Below are positions 47,018 to 56,471 of a stretch of DNA of 64,000 bases, in pieces; positions within the stretch are counted from its first letter, which is position 1, and every line of letters begins with the position of its first letter. Origin of the DNA: Methylobacterium sp. FF17 (GTDB taxonomy: Bacteria; Pseudomonadota; Alphaproteobacteria; Rhizobiales; Beijerinckiaceae). Position numbers and translations under genes: made by a program. The notes under the pieces were generated by a model. That model was not told the DNA's origin and did not search any database. It worked only from the letters and a program-made list of their open reading frames with translations. The DNA lies in NCBI RefSeq assembly GCF_025813715.1, contig NZ_CP107532.1:4542001-4606000 (forward strand), written 5' to 3'.

Positions 47018-47422
47018 ATGTCGGAGAATCGCAAGGAAGTCCGCCAGAGGACGTTCCTCAAGGGACGGATCCTCTTCAACAAGGGCGCTTCCAGCATGGA
47101 CTGCCTGGTGCGGGACATGTCGAGCTCGGGCGCGCGCCTGGCCTTGAGCGAAACCGCGACCCTGCCGGAGAGCTTCGAACTCTTCATTCCGCAGAAGGAG
47201 AGGACCTACCGCGCCCAGTTGTGCTGGCGCCGGCCGGACGGCATCGGCGTCGCCTTCGTGGACGAGGCCGCCCCGCCCTCCTCGTCCGGCGCGCCGACCT
47301 CCTCGGCCGCTGCGTCGGACGCCACCGCGATGCTGGCGCTGATGCGTCGGATCAGCGAGCTGGAGGCCGAGAACGCCGCCCTGCGCCGGATGCTCGCCAG
47401 CCAGCCGGCCGGCATGGCCTGA
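47018..47422 (+). CDS. PilZ-domain protein with C-terminal coiled coil
   Basis: The 134-residue protein has a PilZ domain in residues 4-85, with the arginine motif at ENRKEVRQR and DMSSSGARL, the usual c-di-GMP-binding D/NxSxxG. A Ser/Ala linker and a short leucine coiled coil (LMRRISELEAENAALRRML) follow. It probably senses c-di-GMP and signals through its C-terminal helix. It stands alone. Confidence 0.85.
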   Translation: MSENRKEVRQRTFLKGRILFNKGASSMDCLVRDMSSSGARLALSETATLPESFELFIPQKERTYRAQLCWRRPDGIGVAFVDEAAPPSSSGAPTSSAAASDATAMLALMRRISELEAENAALRRMLASQPAGMA

Positions 47423-47532
47423 TCCGGCGCGGCGCCTGAGAGAAGCTCAGATCCGCCATCCGGCCGGAAGGATTTCAGTCGCCGAAGGGATCAAGCGGAT
47501 CTGGTCCGAGGCCAAGGGTTGCGGGCGAAGGC

Positions 47533-47979
47533 TCAGTCGTCCGCCAGGGCGGCCCGGATGCGGGTCGCGTGCTCCGCCAGGACGGCCCTGTCCGCCATGC
47601 CACCCGTGTGCCGCTGCAGCGGCACCCCCTCGAAGCGGGGCAGGATATGGACGTGCAGGTGGAACACCGTCTGTCCGCCCGCCGGCTCGTTGTACTGGAA
47701 CACCGTGAGGCCGTCGGCCGCGAAGGCCGCCTTCACCGCCCGGGCGACGCGCTGCACCGTGCGCGCCACCGCGGCCAGCGCATCCGGATCGGCGTCGAGG
47801 AGGCCGCGGGCGGGGGCCTTGGGGATCACCAGGGTGTGGCCGTCCCCCTGGGGCATCACATCCATGAAGGCGAGGGTGTCGGCATCCTCGTAGACCCGCT
47901 CGGCCGGAATCTCCCCGCGCAGGATCTTGGCGAAGACATTCTCGGGATCGTAGGCCGGCGCTTCGTGGGAAGAGGGCAT
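47533..47979 (-). CDS. HIT-family hydrolase
   Basis: The 148-residue protein has the histidine triad HLHVHIL (H107, H109, H111), with FAKILRGEIPAERVYED and GHTLVIPK as family landmarks. It probably hydrolyses nucleotide phosphoramidates or dinucleotides, like Hint. Start at 47979 because HIT proteins begin just before this; upstream frame is not conserved-looking. It is divergent from the CDF gene. Confidence 0.92.
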   Translation of the reverse strand: MPSSHEAPAYDPENVFAKILRGEIPAERVYEDADTLAFMDVMPQGDGHTLVIPKAPARGLLDADPDALAAVARTVQRVARAVKAAFAADGLTVFQYNEPAGGQTVFHLHVHILPRFEGVPLQRHTGGMADRAVLAEHATRIRAALADD

Positions 47980-48177
47980 GGCGGGCGGCTCCGGGTCTGC
48001 GGTCACGCGATCGGCGCGCACGATGCACAGGGGAAGCCCCGGCGTCCACACCCCTTCGGCGCGATCCGGTCCCCCAGAACCTTGGCCCCGTTCCGTGCGT
48101 TGGATGCGCGCCCCGACCACCGGCGACGCGCGCGTCGCCGGTCCACGCGTCCCACCCTCCGAGAGAACCGCCTCCGC

Positions 48178-49146
48178 ATGGCTCACCAGAGCACCAGCGC
48201 CATCTACACTGCGGCGGGCGCCAACCTCGCCATCGCGGCGGCCAAGTTCGTCGGCGCCTTCCTGACCGGCAGTTCGGCCATGCTCGCCGAAGGCGTCCAT
48301 TCGGTCGTGGACACCGCCAACCAGATCCTGCTCCTGATCGGCCTGAAGCGGGCCGGGCGGCCGGCGACGGAGAAGCACCCGTTCGGTTACGGCCGCGAGA
48401 TCTACTTCTACGCTTTCATCGTCGCGCTGTTCATCTTCCTCGGGGGCGGCGCCTTCGCGGTCTACGAGGGCATCCACAAGCTCCAGCATCCCGAGCCGTC
48501 CGCCGACGCCAGCGTCTTCGGCTACCACCTGTCCGGCTTCTGGGTGAACGTGGCGATCCTAGGCTTCGCGGTCCTGGCGGAAGGCTATTCCTGCGCCGTC
48601 GCCCTGAAGGCGTTCTGGGCGGAGAAGGGCAGCCGGCCGCCGATCACCGCCATCCGCCGCTCCAAGGACCCGGCCCTGTTCACGGTGCTGGCGGAGGATG
48701 TCGCGGCGCTGCTGGGCCTCATGGTGGCGCTCGCCGGCGTCGTCCTCGCCCATGTCCTCGACATGCCGTCCCTCGACGGCTGGTCGTCCATCGGCATCGG
48801 CCTGATCCTGATCGGCATGGCGATCTTCCTGATGGTCGAGACGCACGGCCTCCTCATCGGCGAGGCGGCCGACCCCGAGCTCGTCGCCGCCATCCGCGCG
48901 GTGGTGCGCGAGGAGCAGGGCGTCCACCACGTCAACGCCGTGCTCACCCAGCACCTCGGGCCCTCCGACGTGCTGGTGAATGTCAGCCTCGACATGGACG
49001 ACACGCTCAGCGCCGGCGAGATCGAGGCCATGGTGGCAAGCATCGAGGCCAAGCTGCGGGCCCGCAGCCCCGACGTGACGCGGGTGTTCATCGAGGTCCA
49101 GGCGCGGACGAGCGCCGCGGCCGAGGGCGTCCCCGTCACGGCGTGA
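48178..49146 (+). CDS. cation diffusion facilitator transporter
   Basis: The 322-residue protein has six membrane segments and a cytoplasmic C-terminal domain. Metal-site-like residues are visible in AEGVHSVVDTANQ (TM2) and AEDVAALLG (TM5). The C-terminal ferredoxin-like domain (VHHVNAVLTQHLGPSDVLVNVSL) is normal for CDF. It exports a divalent cation, probably Zn, Mn or Fe; which one cannot be read here. It converges with the glutathione peroxidase gene, with three bases between stops. Confidence 0.9.
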   Translation: MAHQSTSAIYTAAGANLAIAAAKFVGAFLTGSSAMLAEGVHSVVDTANQILLLIGLKRAGRPATEKHPFGYGREIYFYAFIVALFIFLGGGAFAVYEGIHKLQHPEPSADASVFGYHLSGFWVNVAILGFAVLAEGYSCAVALKAFWAEKGSRPPITAIRRSKDPALFTVLAEDVAALLGLMVALAGVVLAHVLDMPSLDGWSSIGIGLILIGMAIFLMVETHGLLIGEAADPELVAAIRAVVREEQGVHHVNAVLTQHLGPSDVLVNVSLDMDDTLSAGEIEAMVASIEAKLRARSPDVTRVFIEVQARTSAAAEGVPVTA

Positions 49147-49149
49147 GGT

Positions 49150-49644
49150 TCAGCGCGCGGGTGCCGCCAGCGCCGCGACGATGGCCGCTTCCAGGGCCTC
49201 GGGCTTGGTCGACGGTGCGTAGCGCGCGATCACCCGGCCGTCGCGGCCGACGAGGAACTTGGTGAAGTTCCACTTGATCGCCCGGCTGCCGAGCAGTCCG
49301 GGCTTCGCCTTCGTCAGGTGCGCGAAGACCGGATCGGCGCCCGGTCCGTTCACCGCGACCTTGGCCAACACCGGGAAACCGACATCGTAGGTCAAGCTGC
49401 AGAAGGCGGCGATCTCGGCGGCATCGCCCGGCTCCTGGGCGCCGAACTGGTTGCAGGGGAAGCCCAGCACCACGAGGCCCTGCGCCGCGAACTTGCGGGC
49501 CAGGGCCTCCAGCCCGGCATATTGGGGGGTGAACCCGCATTTCGAGGCGGTGTTGACGATGAGGATCACCTGGCCCCGGTGCTGGGCCAGGGGGTAGGGT
49601 GCCCCGTCGGCCGCCCTCGGGATCAGGTCGTGCAGGCTGTCCAT
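49150..49644 (-). CDS. glutathione peroxidase-family peroxidase
   Basis: The 164-residue protein has peroxidatic C36 (NTASKCGFTPQY), the FPCNQFGAQEPG segment, and WNFTKFLV carrying the Trp-Asn of the active site. The residue is cysteine, not selenocysteine. A second cysteine C82 (AAFCSLTYDVGFP) sits where thioredoxin-dependent two-Cys GPx enzymes have their resolving cysteine, so thioredoxin is the likely reductant (inference). The ATG at 49644 opens the conserved fold. Confidence 0.92.
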   Translation of the reverse strand: MDSLHDLIPRAADGAPYPLAQHRGQVILIVNTASKCGFTPQYAGLEALARKFAAQGLVVLGFPCNQFGAQEPGDAAEIAAFCSLTYDVGFPVLAKVAVNGPGADPVFAHLTKAKPGLLGSRAIKWNFTKFLVGRDGRVIARYAPSTKPEALEAAIVAALAAPAR

Positions 49645-49744
49645 GGAATGAGACCGTACCGGGTGCGGGAGGGCGGACCCCTTTCCTAAGGCCCCGCCCT
49701 CCCAGTCCGCAATGGCGCGAAAATCGGGCGTCTTTGATCGGGCC

Positions 49745-50905
49745 TCAGGCGGCCGTGCGACACTCGACCAGGCGCGCGAGGAAGGCCGAGCCCAGCGGAA
49801 TGATGCTGTCGTCGAAATCGTAGCTCGCATTGTGCAGGCCGGGGCCCGGCGTCCCGCCGATCCACGCATAGGCGCCCGGCACGCGGGCCACCATGTCGGC
49901 GAAATCCTCGCTGCCCATGCGGGGCTTCGACTGATCGTCGACGCCCTCGGGACCGAACAATTCGCGGGCGACGTCGGCGGCGGCGGCCGCGTGCTCGGGA
50001 CTGTTCATCAGCACGGAGAACACGTCGCGGATCTCAACGTCGATGACGGCGCCGTACGCGACGGCGATGCCCTTGGCGATCTCGCGGATGCGGGCCGAGA
50101 CGAGGGTGCGCAGGTCCGCGTCGAAGGTCCGCACCGTCCCGGTGATGTGCGCGCCCTCCGGGATCACGTTGTAGGCGGCGCCCGCGTGGAACTGCGTCAC
50201 GGAGAGGACGGCGCTCTTGAGCGGATCGGCGTTGCGCGAGACGATCGATTGCAGGGCCTGGACCAGGGTGGAGCCCACGACGATGGGGTCGATGCCCTGC
50301 TGCGGCTGGGCCGCGTGCGCGCCGCGCCCGGTGATGCGGATGTCAAAGAAATCCGCCGCCGCCATGGCCGGGCCGGGACGCAGCTTGATCTTGCCGTGCG
50401 GGCCGTTGGGCTGGTTGTGGATCGCGTAGATCTCGTCGCAGGGGAATTTTTCGAAGAGACCGTCGGCGATCATGGCACGGGCGCCGCCCTGGCCCTCCTC
50501 CGCCGGCTGGAACACGAACAGCGCGGTGCCGTCGAAGTCGCGGGTCTCGGCGAGGTAGCGGGCGGCCCCCAGCAGCATGGTGGTGTGGCCGTCGTGCCCG
50601 CAGGCGTGCATCTTGCCCGGCACCGTCGAGCGGTAGCTCAGGTTGGTCTCCTCCTCGATGGGCAGGGCATCCATGTCGGCGCGCAGGGCGATGCACCGTC
50701 CGGAGCCCGTGCGGCCCTCGAGAACGCCCACGACGCCCGTCCCGCCGATGCCCCGGTGGACGGTGACGCCGTAGCGCGCGAGTTCCTGCGCCACGATGCC
50801 GGAGGTGCGGACCTCCTCGAAGCCGAGCTCGGGATGGGCATGGAAGTCGCGGCGGATCGCGACGAGGTCGTCGGCGAAATCTTTGATGCGGTCGATCGGA
50901 CTCAC
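49745..50905 (-). CDS. M20-family amidohydrolase (hippurate hydrolase/aminoacylase type)
   Basis: The 386-residue metallopeptidase-fold enzyme has metal ligands in MHACGHDGH (residues 99-107), the PAEEGQGGA glutamates and a late MGSEDFADM. It likely removes acyl groups from N-acyl amino acids. Its start overlaps the stop of the DUF482 gene by four bases, so the two are co-expressed; together they may deal with peptide or acyl-amino-acid turnover. Confidence 0.9.
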   Translation of the reverse strand: MSPIDRIKDFADDLVAIRRDFHAHPELGFEEVRTSGIVAQELARYGVTVHRGIGGTGVVGVLEGRTGSGRCIALRADMDALPIEEETNLSYRSTVPGKMHACGHDGHTTMLLGAARYLAETRDFDGTALFVFQPAEEGQGGARAMIADGLFEKFPCDEIYAIHNQPNGPHGKIKLRPGPAMAAADFFDIRITGRGAHAAQPQQGIDPIVVGSTLVQALQSIVSRNADPLKSAVLSVTQFHAGAAYNVIPEGAHITGTVRTFDADLRTLVSARIREIAKGIAVAYGAVIDVEIRDVFSVLMNSPEHAAAAADVARELFGPEGVDDQSKPRMGSEDFADMVARVPGAYAWIGGTPGPGLHNASYDFDDSIIPLGSAFLARLVECRTAA

Positions 50906-52206
50906 GGATTCTCCTGGGGCTTCGGCGTCGGGGGTTCGGAGGGCATGGCCTCCGGCGCGGCCTCAGGCAAGTCGGATGCCGGACGATCGTCGCATTCGCG
51001 CCGGAACGGCGTCAGCGTATCCAAGACTTCCGCCGCCTCCAGCACGTGCTCGCGTTCGCGCGCCAAGTAATCGGCCACCGCCCGACGCAGGGCCGGATCG
51101 GCGATGTCGTGGGCCGAGTGCATGAGGACCGGGCGGTAGCCCCGGGCGAGCTTGTGCTCGCCTTGCGCGCCGGCCTCGACACGCTTCAACCCGCGCGCGA
51201 TCGCGAAATCGATGGCCTGATAATAGCAGACCTCGAAATGCAGGAAGGGGTGGTCTTCGACGCAGCCCCAGTTGCGTCCGTAAAGGGCGACGTCGCCGAT
51301 GAGATTGATGGCGCCGGCGACGTAGCGGCCCTCGCGCTTGGCCATCACCAGCAGCACCCGCTCGGGCATGCGCTCGCCCAGGAGCTTGAAGAACGCGCGG
51401 TTGAGGTAGGGCCGCCCCCACTTGCGCGCGCCCGTGTCGGCGTAGAATTCGTAGAAGGCGTCCCAATGGGCCGGGGTCAGGTCGGCGCCGGTGACGTGCT
51501 CGATGGTGATGCCGTTGGCCAGGGCATCGCGGCGCTCGCGCCGGATCGCCTTGCGCTTGCGGGAGGCCAGCGCCCCGAGGAAATCCTCGAAGGTGGCGTA
51601 GCCGGCATTGTCCCAGTGGAACTGCTGGTCGACGCGGGCGAGGAAGCCGAGCGCCCCGGCCTGCGCCCATTCCCGCTCCTGCATGAAGGTGACGTGGATC
51701 GAGGAGGCCTTGGTCTCGGTCCGCAGGGCGCGCAGGCCAGCCACGATCGCGGAGGCGGCTTCGTTCACGTCGTTGCCCGGCGCGATGAGGAAGCGTGGGC
51801 CGGTGACGGGTGTGAAGGGAACGCTCACCTGGAGCTTCGGGTAGTAGCTGCCCCCGGCGCGCTCGTACGCATCGGCCCAGCCGTGGTCAAAGACGTATTC
51901 GCCCTGGCTGTGGGACTTCAGGTAACAGGGGGCGACCCCGACGAGGCGGCCCTCGCGCTCCACCGCCACGTGAAGCGGCAGCCAGCCGGTCTTGCGGGAG
52001 ACGCAGCCGGATTCCTCCAGCGCCGACAGGAAGGCGTGCGAGACGAAGGGATTGTGGGTCTCGTCGCCCCCCGAGAGGGTCTCGGCCGAAGTGGCGCAGG
52101 CATCCCACTCGGACGCGGCGATCCCGGAGAGCCCCGGCACCGCGCGCACCTGCAGTTCGGTCACGATCTCGGCCGGAGCGCCGGGTGTCTCGCCGGGAAT
52201 ATCCAT
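50902..52206 (-). CDS. GNAT-fold acyltransferase, DUF482/FemAB-like
   Basis: The 434-residue protein matches DUF482: NPFVSHAFLSALEESG, GVAPCYLKSHSQGEYVFDHGWADAYER, YYPKLQVSVPFTPVTGPR and GAQGEHKLARGYRP. The family is related to FemAB and GNAT aminoacyl or acyl transferases. The ATG at 52206 (or a GTG one codon earlier) is preceded by a CCGGGC...GCCCGG hairpin (52209-52226) instead of a clear ribosome site. The 298-base stretch upstream to 52504 holds no visible gene. Confidence 0.86.
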   Translation of the reverse strand: MDIPGETPGAPAEIVTELQVRAVPGLSGIAASEWDACATSAETLSGGDETHNPFVSHAFLSALEESGCVSRKTGWLPLHVAVEREGRLVGVAPCYLKSHSQGEYVFDHGWADAYERAGGSYYPKLQVSVPFTPVTGPRFLIAPGNDVNEAASAIVAGLRALRTETKASSIHVTFMQEREWAQAGALGFLARVDQQFHWDNAGYATFEDFLGALASRKRKAIRRERRDALANGITIEHVTGADLTPAHWDAFYEFYADTGARKWGRPYLNRAFFKLLGERMPERVLLVMAKREGRYVAGAINLIGDVALYGRNWGCVEDHPFLHFEVCYYQAIDFAIARGLKRVEAGAQGEHKLARGYRPVLMHSAHDIADPALRRAVADYLAREREHVLEAAEVLDTLTPFRRECDDRPASDLPEAAPEAMPSEPPTPKPQENP

Positions 52207-52504
52207 CACCGGGCAATCTAGTCGCCCGGGAGAGGTGGGCCAAGGGCGGCGCGCGGCCTCCGCCGTCGCAGGGCGCCCCAGGGACAGGGTCCGCGTTCGA
52301 GGGACCCGTTCGGAACCTGCCTCGCGGCGGAGGCACGCTGCCGCTCGCCGACCAACCGCGCCCGCCGAACAGGGGCGATGATGGGACCGGCGAACCCGCA
52401 GCGCGGGCAGGCGCGGACGCTAACCCGACGAGGTTGCCTACGACGCCCTGAATCCGCATGCCGTGGAGCGCGGTGCCGGCGTCGCGTTCCCGAAGGCTCC
52501 CGCC

Positions 52505-53257
52505 CTACGGGCAGAACCCCTCGAACACCATCTGGTCGGCATGGGCTTCGGCATGGCGGCGCTGGTCCGCGTTGCGCACGGTCCAGGTCATCACCGGGCG
52601 CTGGCCGAGCAGCCGGCACAGGAGGGTCGCCGCGCAGGGGAGGTCGTCCACCCGCCAGGACAGGAAGTCGGGCCGGGTCTCGTCGAAATGCAGCAGGTCG
52701 GGCAGAGAGCGCCGCAGGCTCGGGGATAGGGCGGCGTAGGCCGGGTCGTCCTGGCGGGTCTCGGCGACGATGCCGCGCGGAAGGGTCGGGGCGAGGGTGC
52801 GCAGGGCCGCCACGAGGCCGGGATCGAAGGATTTGACCGCCACCGGGCCGTCATAGGCGGCCACGCATTCGACCACCCGCCGCACCAGCCGCAGGTCGCC
52901 GGTGTAGCGGGACTTCACCTCGATCACGAGGGGCGTGCGGCCCCCGATCCGTGCCAGGAATTCCGGCAGGACCGGGATGCGCTCGGCGCTCCCCGCCACC
53001 GTCAGGGCGCTCAAGGCCTCGGCCGAGCAGGCGCCGACCGCGTCCGCGGCCGTGGTCAGGCGTCCCAGGGTCTCGTCGTGGAACACCATGGCCTCGCCGT
53101 CGGCGCTCAGCTGGACGTCGCACTCGATGGCGTAGCGGCCGGCGATCGCCGCGTCGGCCGCCGCCAGAGTGTTCTCGGGTACGCCGCCCGCCCGGTCGTG
53201 CAGGCCGCGATGGGCGATGGGCCGCGCGGTGAGCCAGGCGGGGGCGTTGGGGCTCAT
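52505..53257 (-). CDS. glycerophosphodiester phosphodiesterase
   Basis: The 250-residue enzyme has the GDPD TIM-barrel motifs IAHRGLHDRAGGVPENTLAA (catalytic His, metal-binding Glu), IECDVQLSADGEAMVFHDETLGRLT split across IECDVQ and FHDETL, and VIEVKS. It cleaves glycerophosphodiesters to glycerol-3-phosphate and alcohol. No signal peptide, so cytoplasmic. Its start overlaps the RidA-like gene stop by four bases. Confidence 0.92.
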   Translation of the reverse strand: MSPNAPAWLTARPIAHRGLHDRAGGVPENTLAAADAAIAGRYAIECDVQLSADGEAMVFHDETLGRLTTAADAVGACSAEALSALTVAGSAERIPVLPEFLARIGGRTPLVIEVKSRYTGDLRLVRRVVECVAAYDGPVAVKSFDPGLVAALRTLAPTLPRGIVAETRQDDPAYAALSPSLRRSLPDLLHFDETRPDFLSWRVDDLPCAATLLCRLLGQRPVMTWTVRNADQRRHAEAHADQMVFEGFCP

Positions 53258-53727
53258 TTGACCTCGAACATCGCCTCGACCTCGACGGCCGCGTCGAGGG
53301 GCAGTTCGGCCACGCCCACGGTGGAGCGGGCGTGGCGGCCGCGATCGCCGAGGATCGCCACCATGAGGTCGGAGGCCCCGTTCATGATGCCGGCGAGCCC
53401 CGCGAAGGTCGGCACCGCGTTGATGAAGCCGCCGAGGCGGATGCACTGCACGACGCCCCGGTCGAGATCGCCCACCGCCGCCTGCACCTGGGCCAGCACG
53501 CCGAGGGCACAGAGCCGGGCGGCGGCGACACCGTCTTCCACCGAGACCTCGGCGCCGAGCTTGCCCGTGTGGGCAGGGGCGATCTTGCCATCGGGGCCGA
53601 AGCAGATCTGGCCCGAGACGACCACGAGGTTGCCGCTGCGCACGAAGGGGACGTAGTTCGCGACCGGGGCCGCCGCCTTCGGCAGGGTGAGCCCGAGGGC
53701 TTCCAGGCGTTCCGTGACGGAGCTCAT
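53254..53727 (-). CDS. RidA/YjgF-family protein
   Basis: The 157-residue protein fits the YjgF subfamily with an N-terminal ANYVPFVRSGNLVVVSGQI and C-terminal RSTVGVAELPLDAAVEVEAM. Members deaminate reactive enamines or imines from PLP enzymes, though this subfamily (with GFINA at 101-105) is less studied. It is the first gene of a two-gene unit with the GDPD and is divergent from argD. Confidence 0.88.
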   Translation of the reverse strand: MSSVTERLEALGLTLPKAAAPVANYVPFVRSGNLVVVSGQICFGPDGKIAPAHTGKLGAEVSVEDGVAAARLCALGVLAQVQAAVGDLDRGVVQCIRLGGFINAVPTFAGLAGIMNGASDLMVAILGDRGRHARSTVGVAELPLDAAVEVEAMFEVK

Positions 53728-53877
53728 GCGGGTGATTCCTCGTGAAGATGACGGGGCCGGAGGGCCGATATGGCGCGGCTCTGAGCATGTCCGGGAGAAC
53801 GGCGCAAGGCACGGCGCGAACACCGCCGACGAAAGCCTAATCGGCAGGCATGTCAGGGATGTGAAGGCGCTCTGTCG

Positions 53878-53937
53878 TTGACAGAATTGGGCATTTCTCT
53901 AGTAATCGCGCGCGTGCCGCCCCATCCGAGGCGGCAC
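53878..53937 (+). promoter_or_regulatory. argD promoter and 5' hairpin
   Basis: TTGACA (53878-53883), a 17-base spacer and AGTAAT (53901-53906) form a near-consensus housekeeping promoter. Just past the expected start of transcription, GTGCCGCC (53914-53921) and GGCGGCAC (53930-53937) form a perfect eight-pair stem followed by TTTCATTT. It could stabilise the 5' end or act as an attenuator of the arg genes. Confidence 0.7.
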
Positions 53938-53996
53938 TTTCATTTGGTGCGGTCGCGCGTCCCGCGTGCCCGCGACAGACACGGGAAGACGGGATC

Positions 53997-55190
53997 GTGA
54001 CATCCGCCCTTCTGCCGACCTATGCCCGAGCCCCCATCGCCTTCGAGCGCGGCGAGGGCGCATGGCTCGTGGCGCGCGGGGGCGAGCGATACCTCGATTT
54101 CGGCGCCGGCATCGCGGTGAACGCGCTGGGCCATGCCCATCCGCACCTCGTGGAGGCCCTCACCACCCAGGCCCAGAAGCTCTGGCACACCTCGAACCTG
54201 TTCGAGATTCCCGAGGGCGAGCGGCTGGGCCGGCGCCTCGTGGATGCGACCTTCGCGGACGTGGCCTTCTTCGCCAATTCGGGGGCGGAGGCCAACGAGG
54301 CCGCCATCAAGATGGCGCGCAAGTTCCATGCGGCGGCGGGCCACCCGGAGCGCTTCCGCATCATCACCTTCGAGGGCGCCTTCCACGGGCGGACGCTCGC
54401 CACCATCGCGGCCGGCGGCCAGGCGAAGTACATCGAGGGCTTCGGTCCGAAGGTGGACGGGTTCGACCAGGTGCCCACCGGCGATTTCGCGGCGCTGGAG
54501 GCCGCGATCGGCCCAGAGACGGCGGCCCTGATGATCGAGCCGATCCAGGGCGAGGGCGGCGTGCGGGTGATCCCGTACGCGGACCTGCAGCGCCTGCGGG
54601 AGCTCTGCGACGAACACGGCCTCCTGCTCATCATGGACGAGGTCCAGACCGGGGTCGGGCGCACGGGCAGGCTGTTCGCGCATGAATGGTCGGGCATCAC
54701 CCCCGACATCATGAGCGCGGCCAAAGGCATCGGCGGCGGCTTCCCGCTGGGAGTCTGCCTCGCCACGGCGGAGGCCGCGCGCGGCATGGTCGCGGGCACG
54801 CACGGCACCACCTTCGGCGGCAACCCGCTCGCCATGGCGGTGGGCAACGCGGTGCTCGACGTGGTGCTGGCCGAAGGCTTCCTCGACCATGTCGAGCGGA
54901 TGGGCATCATCCTGAAGCAGCGCCTGGCCGCCGTGCAGGACCGGAACCCCAACGTGATCGCCGAGATCCGCGGCGAGGGCCTGATGCTGGGCCTCAAGCT
55001 CAACGTGCTCAATGCCGAGTTCGCGGCGGCCGCGCGGGACGAGCACCTGCTCGTGATCCCGGCGGGCGACAACGTGGTGCGCCTGCTGCCGCCCCTGATC
55101 ATCACGGAAGCCGACGTGGCGGAGGCCGCGCAGCGCCTCGACGCCACGGCGGGACGCTTCGGAGCGCGCCTGCGCGGGGCGGCCGAGTGA
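53997..55190 (+). CDS. argD: acetylornithine aminotransferase
   Basis: The 397-residue PLP enzyme converts N-acetylglutamate semialdehyde to N-acetylornithine. The PLP lysine is K243 in [25 protein letters not shown] and FHGRTLATI are further class III motifs. It starts with GTG at 53997. It is followed by argF and hslO on the same strand, the common alphaproteobacterial arrangement, and preceded by a clear promoter at 53878. Confidence 0.95.
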   Translation: MTSALLPTYARAPIAFERGEGAWLVARGGERYLDFGAGIAVNALGHAHPHLVEALTTQAQKLWHTSNLFEIPEGERLGRRLVDATFADVAFFANSGAEANEAAIKMARKFHAAAGHPERFRIITFEGAFHGRTLATIAAGGQAKYIEGFGPKVDGFDQVPTGDFAALEAAIGPETAALMIEPIQGEGGVRVIPYADLQRLRELCDEHGLLLIMDEVQTGVGRTGRLFAHEWSGITPDIMSAAKGIGGGFPLGVCLATAEAARGMVAGTHGTTFGGNPLAMAVGNAVLDVVLAEGFLDHVERMGIILKQRLAAVQDRNPNVIAEIRGEGLMLGLKLNVLNAEFAAAARDEHLLVIPAGDNVVRLLPPLIITEADVAEAAQRLDATAGRFGARLRGAAE

Positions 55191-55285
55191 CCGGACGGAC
55201 GGCCGTCCAGACCCCTCACGCGAAGCCCGGAAGCACCGAGACCGGGCATGCCCAGACCGGGACCAGGCAGACAAAGAACGGAACG

Positions 55286-56239
55286 ATGACCACGACGCTG
55301 AACGGGACCGGGCACGGGACCCGCCACTTCCTCGATCTCAAGGATTTCTCGGCCGAGACGCTGCGCACGGTGCTGGACGCCGCCGCCGCCATCAAGGCGC
55401 GCCGCCGCAAGGGGGAACGCGCCGAGGACCGTCCGCTCGTCGGCAAGACCCTCGCGATGGTGTTCGACCGGCCCTCGACCCGCACCCGCGTGTCGTTCGA
55501 CGTCGGCATGCGCGAACTCGGGGGCGAGACCCTGATGCTGACGGGCGGCGAGATGCAGCTCGGCCGGGGCGAGACCGTGGGCGACACCGCCCGGGTGCTC
55601 TCGCGCTACGTCGACGCGATCATGATCCGCATCCTCGACCACGACCTGATGCTGGAGCTCGCCGAATACGCCACCGTGCCGGTGATCAACGCGCTCACCA
55701 AGGTCTCGCACCCGTGCCAGATCATGGCCGACATCCTGACCTTCGAGGAGCATCGCGGGCCGATCCGGGGCCGCACCATCGCGTGGTCGGGGGACGCCAA
55801 CAACGTGCTCGCCTCCTGGGCGCACGCCGCCGCGCGCTTCGACTTCACCCTCAACATCGCCGCGCCGCCCGAGTTGGCGACGCCCCAGCCCCTGCTGGAC
55901 TGGGCGAAGGCGCAAGGCGCGACCCTCAACGTCACCACCGACGCCTACGAGGCGGTGGACGGTGCCGACGCGGTGGTCACCGATTGCTGGGTCTCGATGG
56001 GCGACGAGGACGACCAGCACCGCCACAACATCCTCGCGCCCTACCGGGTCGACGCCAAGCTGATGGCAGCGGCCAGGTCCGACGCGATCTTCATGCATTG
56101 CCTGCCGGCCCATCGCGGCGAGGAGGTCACGGCCGAGGTCATCGACGGGCCGCAATCGGTGATCTTCGACGAGGCCGAGAACCGCCTGCATGCGCAGAAG
56201 GGCATCCTGGCCTGGTGCCTGCGCGCCAACGGCCTCTGA
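55286..56239 (+). CDS. argF: ornithine carbamoyltransferase
   Basis: The 317-residue enzyme makes citrulline from ornithine and carbamoyl phosphate. It has STRTR at residues 64-68 (carbamoyl phosphate binding), HPCQ in the middle and [11 protein letters not shown] near 272 (ornithine side). The ATG at 55286 is 95 bases after argD. The N-terminal 12 residues ([12 protein letters not shown]) are a short extension before the conserved HFLDL. Confidence 0.96.
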   Translation: MTTTLNGTGHGTRHFLDLKDFSAETLRTVLDAAAAIKARRRKGERAEDRPLVGKTLAMVFDRPSTRTRVSFDVGMRELGGETLMLTGGEMQLGRGETVGDTARVLSRYVDAIMIRILDHDLMLELAEYATVPVINALTKVSHPCQIMADILTFEEHRGPIRGRTIAWSGDANNVLASWAHAAARFDFTLNIAAPPELATPQPLLDWAKAQGATLNVTTDAYEAVDGADAVVTDCWVSMGDEDDQHRHNILAPYRVDAKLMAAARSDAIFMHCLPAHRGEEVTAEVIDGPQSVIFDEAENRLHAQKGILAWCLRANGL

Positions 56240-56471
56240 ACGACGCTTTCCCGAGGCGCGGCCGTCGCGCGGCCGCGCTCGCGTCCCTATATAGGGCTCA
56301 TCCTTCACCGAGGGCCGGGCACGGCGCCGCGACGAACGCGGCCGTTCCGGCTGGTGCGCCGCCGATCTCCGTCGGCGTTTCCCACGCCCCGCTTGCCTGG
56401 CACCGCCGCGATGCGGGACAGGGATGTCCGCGGCCCGGCCCTCGCGTCCGTCGAGCCCGATCGGAGACGCC

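Noticed and set aside
49150..49644. Selenocysteine in the glutathione peroxidase
   Set aside because: The peroxidatic position is an ordinary cysteine codon within NTASKCGF; no in-frame TGA is involved.
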